Positions 31,469 through 40,370 of a stretch of 64,000 nucleotides of DNA are shown here, piece after piece (within the stretch, counting starts at the first letter, position 1; each line of letters opens with the position of its first letter). The stretch lies in the NCBI GenBank assembly GCA_023251535.1, contig JAHEYP010000004.1:113039-177038 (forward strand), given 5' to 3'. The notes below the pieces were generated by a model that worked only from the letters and a program-made list of their open reading frames with translations, did not search any database and was not told the origin of the DNA. A program made the translations under genes and the position numbers. This DNA is from Bacteroidota bacterium. GTDB taxonomy: Bacteria; Bacteroidota; Bacteroidia; AKYH767-A; OLB10.

Positions 31469-34400
31469 TTACTCTTTCACAACCAATTTCCTCGAAAGAA
31501 CTTTTCGGTTATTATCAAGTAGTAAGATAAAATAAACTCCATCGGTAAGATATTGAAGGTCGATGGATTGGGAGTAGGTTTGATGTGAGACAATTTGGCC
31601 TTGAAGATTTCTTATTTCGTAGGTTGCAATTTTGTGTTCTTTTGATTCAATGTTTAGGATGCTTGAAGTTGGATTCGGATAAACTCTAACAAAATCATCT
31701 TGGATATTCTGTGTAAGTCCTACTGTGCCTATTTTAACTTGAAGTGTATCGATTGCTTTGCAAGCATTGCTGTTAAGTAATTCAACCGATACAGTTCCGG
31801 CTCCGATAGTTCCCCACAAAACATTAATGGAATTACTTCCTTGTCCGCTGATAATGGTCCCGTTTTGAACACTCCAAATAACAGTACTTCCTGCATTCAA
31901 CTGTATAGGTAATGTGTAATTATAAGTGTTTAGAGCAGCTGTAAACGCTGGACCACTAATCGATGGAATACTTCCTTGAAAGTTATCAAAAGTACCGCTC
32001 CTGAATTGATTTCTTATGTTAGCAACAATACTATCATTAAGTGCCATTCCTCCCGGACCGTAATTGGAAGGTCCTGTAATAAATGCAATGTCGAACGATT
32101 TCATCGACCCCGCAGGTAAATCAAAAGGACCTACGCTTCCAACTCCTCGAATATCATCAGGAGGAAAGCCGGCGCCTAACATTGTCCATGTTGTAGAAAA
32201 ATTTGGATCAGTGTTTCCTGAAAACATAAAATCTGTAGGGATTGTAGTTGCTCCTATTGAACCTCCGTGTCCGTCACCACCGTATAAAATATTTGAGCCA
32301 TCAAGCCAATGTCCGGTTAAATAGTCGTAATAATCATCTGAAATATTTGGATTCCCCCCGGTAGATCCATTACTTCCGTAGTAATAAACAAAATGACTTA
32401 ATCCAATATCCTCGTTTGCTTCGTCAATAATTCCGTTATGGTTATTATCAATATTATCGTTGATAGAAGCCTCAGGACCTTTTAAAAACGTAACGTTTTG
32501 TACAGGTGGACACGATTGGTATCCATTTGCACCATCATCAATTGAATCACCATTAAATGACATAAAACTATTATTTGTGATATTACACTGTATCACATCA
32601 TCTGTACCATTTCCTAAATCTGAATCTGACCACATCCCGAAATAAAATGAATGGTAATCTTTATTACTTCGATTATAAAGATCAAAATGATAAAATGTTG
32701 TAGCATTAAGTATATTCGAATTATTTGATTGGTTATTGCAATTAAATGAATATGCAGAAGCTTGAATTTCTACACCCATAGATGGAGAATTCGTTTCTGT
32801 TTTTAATCCTAATGCATCATTAAATATCCACCATGCCATTTGTTCTCCTTTTACATCGGGATAATCGCCGTCATAAGGATTATATTCATTATCGGCATTT
32901 ATATCGATAAATGGTGCCAGCTTTTGAGGGAATTTTGGTTTGTTGTAAAATGCAGGCCAGTTTAAGATGAAATCCGGTATTTGATAAATTCCTGCCGAAA
33001 CATTTCCAATCGCATATTGATATCGAAATTCATCAATATCTGATTTACGCGCCATCCAAATATGATCAAAATCTTGAAAGGTAGAACTGTCAATTTGTGC
33101 TAAAGTGTCAAGTGGTCCAGGAAAAAAATCACAAGAAGAATTTTGTCGGTACGTCTGCGCTGCAGTATACAACTGATTACTGTTATCTAAGCCACCGAGC
33201 CAAATTGCTGATGCATAAACGCTGTTTTTCCCAGAGTTAAATGGGACTTCATACGTCGGATTAAAATTATAAGGATCTAAATGAAGATTCCCTCTATTAT
33301 GAATTCTGGCAGTAATCATATTGCCTACTAAATTTTCACCATCTATTCCGACATAGGACTTAGGAATGATTTGATTGGCAAAGTTGCTTACTTGAAAAGG
33401 CTTCGTTGCAAGATGTTCTTCTGGTATTGAATTTAATGCTTGACTACTTACTTTAAAAACATTATTGACGTATAAATAAACTACAGGATTGCTGAAGTAT
33501 ATCGTGTCATTGTATATCGAAAAAATGCTATTCATAATTGAAGTATTGGTTAATAATACTTCTGGATGAATTTTAATTGAATTTGGTTCAATCGATGCTA
33601 AATGGTCTTGATTCTGATTAATTATTAGAAAAATTTTATTCCCATTTGAAATTAGTCTGGATGAAAACGAAAATTTATTAAAATTACTATTAGTACCATC
33701 ATATGAAAATGGAGAGGAGCAAAAATCACCACTAACTTTTGCACTAAAATTATAAGTTGAATCTAAAGAAATATACTGTTGATTTATTTTTCTTATTATA
33801 CCTGCTTTTGATGAAATAAGAATAGTGTCATTTGAAGTGAATGAAATATCATAAATATCACAATTGGGTAATGCTGAATTCAAATGATTGATATTACTTA
33901 AAGTGCCATTATCATAAATAGAATATCCTTCTTTAGTTGATAGCCATACTTTTCCTTGACTATCTAATGTGATAGATGATATTGTATCATTTAATAAAGT
34001 TGAATTTGTATGATTATAAAGCGTGAAACTCTGATTGCTTGCATTGAATTTTATTAGTCCTGATGTTGTTGCCAGATAAACTAGGTTCCCTGATATTTCA
34101 ATTTCATTAATTGTAGTAGGAGGGAAGCCAATAGCGGAATTAAAAGCAATATTATTATATCCCGAAGCAGACCTGTGACTGAGTCCGAAGTTTGATGCTA
34201 CCCATAAATCATAATTACTATCTTGTTTAATAGTGTGAACAGAATCAGATGGTAAATATGTTCCCGAAATAGTATCCTTTACACTTGTCCATGTAGAGCC
34301 ATTCCAATAAATTAATCCGTTAGCCGCTAACCCGATCCAAATATTTCCCGAAGGCTCAATTGCTATACCTCTTTTGTTCCTGATTGATGTTGCGGAGCTA

Positions 34401-34528
34401 AATCCTAGATTTTGATAATTGATCGGAATTGTAACTTTGGGTAAATAGGTACTAGTATTATAATTCGATTGAGCTTGAACGGTATTATTCAATAAAAGGA
34501 TAAAAATGAACAGGTAGATAATTCTCAT
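31469..34528 (-). CDS. Large secreted Reg_prop-like protein with T9SS type A sorting domain (paralog 2)
   Basis: 1019 aa; same architecture and near-identical C-terminal ~225 aa as the neighbouring paralog. Confidence 0.85.
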   Translation of the reverse strand: MRIIYLFIFILLLNNTVQAQSNYNTSTYLPKVTIPINYQNLGFSSATSIRNKRGIAIEPSGNIWIGLAANGLIYWNGSTWTSVKDTISGTYLPSDSVHTIKQDSNYDLWVASNFGLSHRSASGYNNIAFNSAIGFPPTTINEIEISGNLVYLATTSGLIKFNASNQSFTLYNHTNSTLLNDTISSITLDSQGKVWLSTKEGYSIYDNGTLSNINHLNSALPNCDIYDISFTSNDTILISSKAGIIRKINQQYISLDSTYNFSAKVSGDFCSSPFSYDGTNSNFNKFSFSSRLISNGNKIFLIINQNQDHLASIEPNSIKIHPEVLLTNTSIMNSIFSIYNDTIYFSNPVVYLYVNNVFKVSSQALNSIPEEHLATKPFQVSNFANQIIPKSYVGIDGENLVGNMITARIHNRGNLHLDPYNFNPTYEVPFNSGKNSVYASAIWLGGLDNSNQLYTAAQTYRQNSSCDFFPGPLDTLAQIDSSTFQDFDHIWMARKSDIDEFRYQYAIGNVSAGIYQIPDFILNWPAFYNKPKFPQKLAPFIDINADNEYNPYDGDYPDVKGEQMAWWIFNDALGLKTETNSPSMGVEIQASAYSFNCNNQSNNSNILNATTFYHFDLYNRSNKDYHSFYFGMWSDSDLGNGTDDVIQCNITNNSFMSFNGDSIDDGANGYQSCPPVQNVTFLKGPEASINDNIDNNHNGIIDEANEDIGLSHFVYYYGSNGSTGGNPNISDDYYDYLTGHWLDGSNILYGGDGHGGSIGATTIPTDFMFSGNTDPNFSTTWTMLGAGFPPDDIRGVGSVGPFDLPAGSMKSFDIAFITGPSNYGPGGMALNDSIVANIRNQFRSGTFDNFQGSIPSISGPAFTAALNTYNYTLPIQLNAGSTVIWSVQNGTIISGQGSNSINVLWGTIGAGTVSVELLNSNACKAIDTLQVKIGTVGLTQNIQDDFVRVYPNPTSSILNIESKEHKIATYEIRNLQGQIVSHQTYSQSIDLQYLTDGVYFILLLDNNRKVLSRKLVVKE

Positions 34529-34724
34529 TTGTTTAATTTTTTAAATTGCAGAAATATTTTCTAAATGACAAACGATTTAGACAGAATGTTGTCCTGGCTC
34601 AAAATTATTTATGTTTATTAATCCTAATTACCTTTTCTTATTGTGGGTAATTATATAAAAGTACGAAAAATTAGGATTATCTACTTTTCAAAAGAAAGCT
34701 TTGGCTACTCTAAAAACAAAAGAC

Positions 34725-35376
34725 CGAGTTGCAAAACAACGATGTCCGCTGCGCTAATTTTCTATTTCAAGCCCTTTTTAGGTTCAAGCAAGCTTGGGTA
34801 ATCTCTCGAAGGGAGTCGCTATCGCGCTTCCCTTCTCGTCGAATAGCCTAAGAACGCTAAGCCTACTGCGTAGGCTATACTTCATTTACGGGTATTTGGA
34901 TTTTCAAGCGAGGCTAAATTCGAAGGGAGTCGCTATCGCGCTTCCCTTCTTACCCGAGTTGCAAAACAACGATGACCGCTTCGCTAATTTTCTATTTCAA
35001 GCCCTTTTTAGCTTCAAGCAAGCTTGGCTAATCTCTCGAAGGGAGTCGCTATCGCGCTTCCCTTCTCGTCGAATAGCCTAAGAACGCTAAGCCTACTGCG
35101 TAGGCTATACTTCATTTCCATGTATTTGGATTTTCAAGCGAGGCTAAATTCGAAGGGAGTCGCTATCGCGCTTCCCTTCTTACCCGAGTTGCAAAACAAC
35201 GATGTCCGCTGCGCTAATTTTCTATTTCAAGCTCTTTTTAGCTTCAAGCAAGCTTGGCTAATCTCTCGAAGGGAGTCGCTATCGCGCTTCCCTTCTCGTC
35301 GAATAGCCTAAGAACGCTAAGCCTACTGCGTAGGCTATACTTCATTTCCATGTATTTGGATTTTCAAGCGAGGCTT
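34725..35376. repeat. 230-bp tandem repeat, two full units plus a partial third (units start at 34725, 34955, 35185)
   Basis: CGAGTTGCAAAACAACGATG recurs at exact 230-bp spacing; almost all intervening sequence matches. Confidence 0.95.
34808..35295. repeat. 28-nt imperfect palindrome GAAGGGAGTCGCTATCGCGCTTCCCTTC, five copies (34808, 34922, 35038, 35152, 35268)
   Basis: Arms of 12 nt (GAAGGGAGTCGC / GCGCTTCCCTTC) with one G.T and one T.C position, 4-nt loop TATC; two per 230-bp unit, one in the partial unit. Confidence 0.9.
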
Positions 35377-35400
35377 GAATCCAAATACCCGTAAATGAAG

Positions 35401-35422
35401 AAAGCCACCAAAAGGTGGCTTT
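35401..35422 (-). terminator. Hairpin downstream of tRNA-Arg
   Basis: AAAGCCACC-aaaa-GGTGGCTTT on the 3' side of the minus-strand tRNA. Confidence 0.6.
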
Positions 35423-35436
35423 GCGTTCTCATAATG

Positions 35437-35510
35437 TGGTCTCGAAGGGATTCAAACCCCTAACCTTCTGATCCGTAGTCAGATGCTCTATTCAGTTGAG
35501 CTACGAAACC
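35437..35510 (-). tRNA. tRNA-Arg (anticodon ACG)
   Basis: Minus strand GGTTTCGTAGCTCAACTGAATAGAGCATCTGACTACGGATCAGAAGGTTAGGGGTTTGAATCCCTTCGAGACCA; acceptor GGTTTCG/CGAGACC, anticodon loop CTACGGA, T-loop GGTTTGAATCC. Confidence 0.95.
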
Positions 35511-35605
35511 ATTCACTTGCGGGGTGCAAATTTACAAAATATTTAATTTCCGACAAGGAAATTGAGATTTCTTTTGGTTTGATTATGAATGGGTTATTTA
35601 TTTTG

Positions 35606-36058
35606 TTAGTTGGAATGGGTTTCAGGTACCACAGAAAGCGTCTTTTTATCGACTCCAACAACTTTAATAGGGTAATTGGGCGGTATATTGCCTTTGGCGC
35701 TGGTGGCCTTATAGCGTTGTCCGTTGATGCGTACCGTTCCATCGGGATTTAAACTGGTGAGCGTTAGTCCGGTTTGGTCGATACTAATATTATCGTTACT
35801 CTGGACACCATTCATCAACTTTTCAATCTTGGACGTATTTTTTTGAGCCCATATACGCACAAATACTAATAGCACCAGCGCTGTTATTCCGTAAATAATG
35901 GCTTTATTGGTTTCCATCGACTGGCTTACCCATAAAACTCCTACCGATAAAAATACAATGCCTCCTAGGCGTATCGCGGGATTGTTTTTGATTAAAGCAT
36001 CGCTGATGACAAGCGACACCGCAAATAGAAATAGGAGAATAGCAAATATCATCGACAT
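35606..36058 (-). CDS. NfeD-like membrane protein
   Basis: 150 aa; TM segments followed by OB-fold-like TGLTLTSLNPDGTVRINGQRYKATSAKGNIPPNYPIKVVGVDKKTLSVVP. Confidence 0.75.
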   Translation of the reverse strand: MSMIFAILLFLFAVSLVISDALIKNNPAIRLGGIVFLSVGVLWVSQSMETNKAIIYGITALVLLVFVRIWAQKNTSKIEKLMNGVQSNDNISIDQTGLTLTSLNPDGTVRINGQRYKATSAKGNIPPNYPIKVVGVDKKTLSVVPETHSN

Positions 36059-36072
36059 AGTGTTCGCGAATT

Positions 36073-36100
36073 AAAAAGCCCCTCTTGCGGAAGGGCTTTT
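36073..36100 (-). terminator. Rho-independent terminator of the M48 peptidase gene
   Basis: Imperfect stem AAAAGCCC...GGGCTTTT flanked by A/T runs. Confidence 0.6.
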
Positions 36101-36102
36101 GA

Positions 36103-36900
36103 TTATTTTTTCTTGTAGTATTTCATGGCTTCCGGCATAAATGCTTCCAGATCTTTTACCCTCTTAGTATCACTAGGGTGGGTAGAAAGAATTTGTGGTG
36201 GTTTAGCTCCGCCTTGTGCCGACATACGCTTCCAGAATTTTGGAGCTTCTTGGGGATCGTAACCCGCCATCGCTGCGAAAATCAATCCTAATTTATCAGC
36301 TTCCGACTCATGCAGTCTAGAGTAAGGTAATAATACCGCTACCTGTGATCCAACGCCATATGCTGTATTGAAAATGGTTTGAGTTTGAGCACTCTTCGTT
36401 TGTAATGCCACATTAAGTGCCATTCCGCCCATTTGAGTCATCATTTCTTGACTCATTCGCTCATTACCATGTCGTGCAACAGCATGAGCAATTTCGTGTC
36501 CCATCACTATAGCTAACGCCGTTTCGTTTTGAGTTACTCCTAATAGTCCTGAATAAACCACCACTTTTCCACCCGGCATACACCAAGCATTCACCGTAGG
36601 ATCGTTTACGAGATTATATTCCCATTTATATCCTGCTAAACGATCGCTCATTTTATTCTTTGCCATGTATTGCGTTACAGCAGTTTCTATTCTGCTGCCA
36701 ACACGTTTTACCATAGCTGCGTCGTTATTCGATGATGCAGTAGGAGGGTTCTTAGTTAAGAAGTCTTTGTATTCGGTTAAACTCATCCCGATTAAATCGC
36801 TTTCGGGCAATAAATTCACCTGACGTCGCCCAGTAACAGGAACTTTGCTACAAGATGACACAATGATAATAGCAGATAATGCTATAAGTAATTTACGCAT
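36103..36900 (-). CDS. M48-family metallopeptidase lipoprotein
   Basis: 265 aa; lipobox LIALSAIIIVSSCSK, zinc motif MGHEIAHAVARHGNERMSQ, SRLHESEADKLGL. Confidence 0.92.
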   Translation of the reverse strand: MRKLLIALSAIIIVSSCSKVPVTGRRQVNLLPESDLIGMSLTEYKDFLTKNPPTASSNNDAAMVKRVGSRIETAVTQYMAKNKMSDRLAGYKWEYNLVNDPTVNAWCMPGGKVVVYSGLLGVTQNETALAIVMGHEIAHAVARHGNERMSQEMMTQMGGMALNVALQTKSAQTQTIFNTAYGVGSQVAVLLPYSRLHESEADKLGLIFAAMAGYDPQEAPKFWKRMSAQGGAKPPQILSTHPSDTKRVKDLEAFMPEAMKYYKKK

Positions 36901-36941
36901 GGATATAGACCGGAAATTCCGGTTTGATGTAATAAAATGGA

Positions 36942-37235
36942 TTATTCAATAGTCGCATTAAGGCCGCGTTCAACCAATGCTTCGCGCATCGGACGAAGGT
37001 CTTTAAAAGAACCTTCTTTAACAGCACATCGTCCACTATAATGAACAATATAGCTGCATTGCTCCGCTTGCTCAGGATGATGTTGGCATACCTTAACTAA
37101 AGAATCAATAACCCAGTCAAAAGTATTTACATCATCATTGTAGAGAACCAAATTGTTTTCTTTTTCAACCTGCTCTTCAACGAGAATATCCTCTTCTTCC
37201 AGTGGCTTACCAAAATGATTTTTGCTCATGAACAA
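36942..37235 (-). CDS. clpS: ATP-dependent Clp protease adaptor ClpS
   Basis: 97 aa; NNLVLYNDDVNTFDWVIDSLVKVCQHHPEQAEQCSYIVHYSGRCAVKEGSF. Confidence 0.9.
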   Translation of the reverse strand: MFMSKNHFGKPLEEEDILVEEQVEKENNLVLYNDDVNTFDWVIDSLVKVCQHHPEQAEQCSYIVHYSGRCAVKEGSFKDLRPMREALVERGLNATIE

Positions 37236-37396
37236 TATTGTTTGATGTAAAGGTAAGGAGTTCTGTTTGTTTGTGGAAACAGTCGCCGTGAATAATTCTC
37301 AACAATTATGTTAACATGTTGGTTTAGAGTGTGGTAAGTGTAAAAAAGAAAACAGCCCCATTTTCATGGAGCTGCTTTCTACCTTAAAATATTTTA

Positions 37397-39226
37397 TTAT
37401 TTTTTCGTTTGAATTGCGTTTTGCAAATTCATCGGTTTTTCGTTTTTGAATGCGACTACGAATGCATCTCCAAATCCAGCTTGTTTCATTGTTGAGCGTA
37501 AGTTTTTAGCTGACGAATAACTTGTTTCTGCTCCTACGAAGAAGCGTAACCATGTTTTGTCGTCGTAACTTGTCATCATCGACTTGTCAGTTCTCTTTTC
37601 TAAGCGTTTTTGAACTCGTTCACGTTGTGATTTGTTGAACGCTCCAATTTGAACTTTGAATACAATATTGCCCGTTAAGTCGACTTTGATTCCGTCGTTT
37701 TTCAACGCAGTTGCATTTTTAATTGCTGCTTCTGCTGCTTTTGCTGCCACTACTGCAGGATCAATTCCTGCCATTTTCATAGCTGCCATATCGGCTTCTG
37801 TAATTCCGCCTGTTGTTGTTCCTTCTTCATCAGCAGTTGCTGTTAAGTTGTCGCCAACTAATCCTGCGTCTGTTAAGCGTCGGTTGCTGATGGCAACGTC
37901 TTCCATTCCGTTTAAGCTCTTGCTTAAGAAGATATCTTGTACGTAAATACGATCGCTAAATTCTCCGAATCGTACTTCTTCTGTATGTGAAGAATAGCCT
38001 GGTGCTTCAACTTTAAAGCTGTAGGTTCCTGGTCCAGGTAATTCTACTGCATATGCTCCCGTTACTTTGTCGGTTGTAACATTGGCTACAATGTTTGAGT
38101 CGCCATCGCGAGTAATAGTAATCTGAATTTCTTTTAAATCAGGTTTTCCAATACAGTTGAATTTTCCATTTATTGCTACAGGTAATTCTTCTGTATTTGA
38201 ATACGGAACTTTATATACTGTTAATGTTCCCGGTGCTGTTTCACGTTGAGAAGTGAAGTAAGCAGTTTGATCTACTGTTGATGAAACAAAGCAAAAATCA
38301 TCGTCCGGTGAGTTATATGGTGATCCCATATTTTCAGGATTACTCCATGTTTTAGATACCGTATTATAGTATGCTTTGAATAAGTCAAATCCTCCTGTTG
38401 TATTGTGTCCGCGTGAACTGAAGTATAAAATTCGGCCGTCAGAATTACAAGTAGGGAATAGTTCGTCTTGCGTTGAGTTTAATGAAGCTTCTATGCGTTT
38501 TGGTTCTCCCCAATTATCATCCAAATCTTTTTCTACTCTGAAGATATCGCGACTCGCTGTTGCATCAGATTTTGAACTAAAATACATAACGCGTCCGTTA
38601 GAGCTTAAGAAGATTGTTGGGCGTTCATCCTTATCACTTTTCGATGCCGAAATAATTTGATCTGGCATGCTTAAAAGTTTTCCGTTTGGTTGGTTGAAAG
38701 CGTATTTCGAATAGAAGTCTGAAGCTAACGATTCAGTTCTTTCTTGAATCGATGATAACTTCGTAGTATCTAATATTCGCTTAGCATTGTTTACCATTTC
38801 GATGTATTGTGGAATACTCCAACGAGGAGAATTCTTATCACCGATAATGCTGTTGAATTCAACGAACGATTGTAATGATTCGTTGAACTTGTAAGTTAAA
38901 TGACAAGCACGACCATAGTAATAGTAGATGTCTTCCGGAGTCTTCGGATTTTCCATCGCAGCTTCAAGATAAGGCAATGCCTGATTCTTGTCTTTGCCTA
39001 CGATTAACAGACAAATACCATAGTAGTAGTTGTACTTATAATTTTTAGGATTACTGCTTACCAATTGGGCAAACAGTGGGGCAGCCTTTTCGTACTGCTT
39101 TGCAAGAAAATACTTCTCTGCAGTTTTTGAACGTTGTCCTTCGGACATGTTTCCTGCTAAAGCAGTAATGGAATTAGTGAATAGCACACATACCAATAAC
39201 ACAAGTAATATTAGCTTCTTTTTCAT
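37397..39226 (-). CDS. TPR / PD40 (TolB-like) / carboxypeptidase-regulatory-like / SPOR-like multidomain protein
   Basis: 609 aa; TPR-like N-term, FLSSNGRVMYFSSKSDA and GRILYFSSRGHNTTGGFDLF repeats, TGAYAVELPGPGTYSFKVEAPGYSSH, C-term VFKVQIGAFNKSQRERVQKRL...RFFVGAETSYSSAKNLRSTMKQAGFGDAFVVAF. Confidence 0.8.
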   Translation of the reverse strand: MKKKLILLVLLVCVLFTNSITALAGNMSEGQRSKTAEKYFLAKQYEKAAPLFAQLVSSNPKNYKYNYYYGICLLIVGKDKNQALPYLEAAMENPKTPEDIYYYYGRACHLTYKFNESLQSFVEFNSIIGDKNSPRWSIPQYIEMVNNAKRILDTTKLSSIQERTESLASDFYSKYAFNQPNGKLLSMPDQIISASKSDKDERPTIFLSSNGRVMYFSSKSDATASRDIFRVEKDLDDNWGEPKRIEASLNSTQDELFPTCNSDGRILYFSSRGHNTTGGFDLFKAYYNTVSKTWSNPENMGSPYNSPDDDFCFVSSTVDQTAYFTSQRETAPGTLTVYKVPYSNTEELPVAINGKFNCIGKPDLKEIQITITRDGDSNIVANVTTDKVTGAYAVELPGPGTYSFKVEAPGYSSHTEEVRFGEFSDRIYVQDIFLSKSLNGMEDVAISNRRLTDAGLVGDNLTATADEEGTTTGGITEADMAAMKMAGIDPAVVAAKAAEAAIKNATALKNDGIKVDLTGNIVFKVQIGAFNKSQRERVQKRLEKRTDKSMMTSYDDKTWLRFFVGAETSYSSAKNLRSTMKQAGFGDAFVVAFKNEKPMNLQNAIQTKK

Positions 39227-39394
39227 TAGTGCGGATGATTTTGAACGCCCCGTATATACGCCTGTAACTTCCGCGTTGTTACACTTTGCTTATTTTAAAT
39301 TGCTAATTCCTTCAAAAATTGTTGAAATAACCTTACACGGGAATTACAGGGAAATATTGGTTATGTCTATTGAAAATGAATTAGATATAAACGA

Positions 39395-39421
39395 AAAACG
39401 CACCTTTTATTGGTGCGTTTT
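39395..39421. terminator. Rho-independent terminator
   Basis: AAAACGCACC-ttttatt-GGTGCGTTTT. Confidence 0.7.
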
Positions 39422-39448
39422 GTGATTTTCTTACAGATTTTGTGATTT

Positions 39449-40087
39449 TTATCTTGCCTTTTTGGATAAAAAACCCACTTTCGATTCTTCGCCTTTGATC
39501 AATCGCTCGATATTTTTCTGATGGGTGATAAATACCAATATGCATACAAACATCGAAAAGATGTTTAAACTGGGTACCGTTTCGTGGTAAATGAACATTA
39601 TTGCTACCGGAAAAGTAAATGCAGCCATCATGGAACTTAATGATACATAATGGGTTAGGAGCAGGGTGGCGACAAATACTCCTGCGCAAACTAAGGCAGC
39701 TCCTGGATGTACTGCAATAAGTATTCCTAACAATGTAGCGACTCCTTTTCCTCCTCTAAATCCGGCGAAAATTGGGAAGATATGTCCAAGTAATGCCGCA
39801 ATCGATAAGGTTAATTCAAAATTGATGTATTGCTGGGTTCCTGGAAGGTATTTGCCTGATAACCAGACTAATTTAACCGCCAAAAGACCTTTTAGAATAT
39901 CGATAATCAATACTGGCCATCCCGCTTTTTTCCCTAAAACACGAAAAGTATTGGTGGCTCCGGCATTCCCGCTTCCATATTCTCTTACATCAATCCCATA
40001 CATTAATTGTCCTATCCATACTGCTGAGGGAATTGATCCCATCAGGTAGGCTAAGCATAGTAATGAAATGTTAGTCATGTTTATCAT
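39449..40087 (-). CDS. plsY: Glycerol-3-phosphate acyltransferase PlsY
   Basis: 212 aa; YLMGSIPSAVWIGQLMYGIDVREYGSGNAGATNTFRVLGKKAG, GHIFPIFAGFRGGKGVATLLG. Confidence 0.95.
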   Translation of the reverse strand: MINMTNISLLCLAYLMGSIPSAVWIGQLMYGIDVREYGSGNAGATNTFRVLGKKAGWPVLIIDILKGLLAVKLVWLSGKYLPGTQQYINFELTLSIAALLGHIFPIFAGFRGGKGVATLLGILIAVHPGAALVCAGVFVATLLLTHYVSLSSMMAAFTFPVAIMFIYHETVPSLNIFSMFVCILVFITHQKNIERLIKGEESKVGFLSKKAR

Positions 40088-40334
40088 GTTTGGTCAAATG
40101 TAATAACAAAGAAAACAAGAGGACCTTTTATAGACCATTTCCCGAACGAAAAATATTAACAAATCGGCCTTTTGGGTTAATTATCAGTTGATTGAGTTGA
40201 AAGCAATGGAAAGCAGTTTTTCGGGTTCTGTTGTACAATTTTTTGGATTCATTCGCTGACCTTATGATTCGACATAGATGGATATTTCGATTATAATGAT
40301 CATTTCATATACATTGAGTGATCAGTGAACGAAA

Positions 40335-40370
40335 AAAAAGCTCCCGAATTTAATCGAGAGCTTTTTCTTT
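40335..40370 (-). terminator. Rho-independent terminator
   Basis: AAAAAAGCTCCCGA-atttaa-TCGAGAGCTTTTT. Confidence 0.65.

Noticed and set aside
32064-32645. Antisense ORFs (+) inside the T9SS propeller genes
   Set aside because: Short and fully embedded opposite well-supported coding sequence; no independent evidence.
34725-35376. CRISPR array, or genuine 95-aa tandem proteins at 34794 and 35024
   Set aside because: The 230-bp period with two internal palindromes is not repeat-spacer geometry. The ORFs are accidental readings of the repeat itself, and no start signals or protein-like conservation pattern were found.
35488-35752. ORFs at 35483-35752 (+) and 35488-35742 (-)
   Set aside because: They overlap the tRNA-Arg gene and the NfeD-like CDS on the opposite strand; not credible as proteins.
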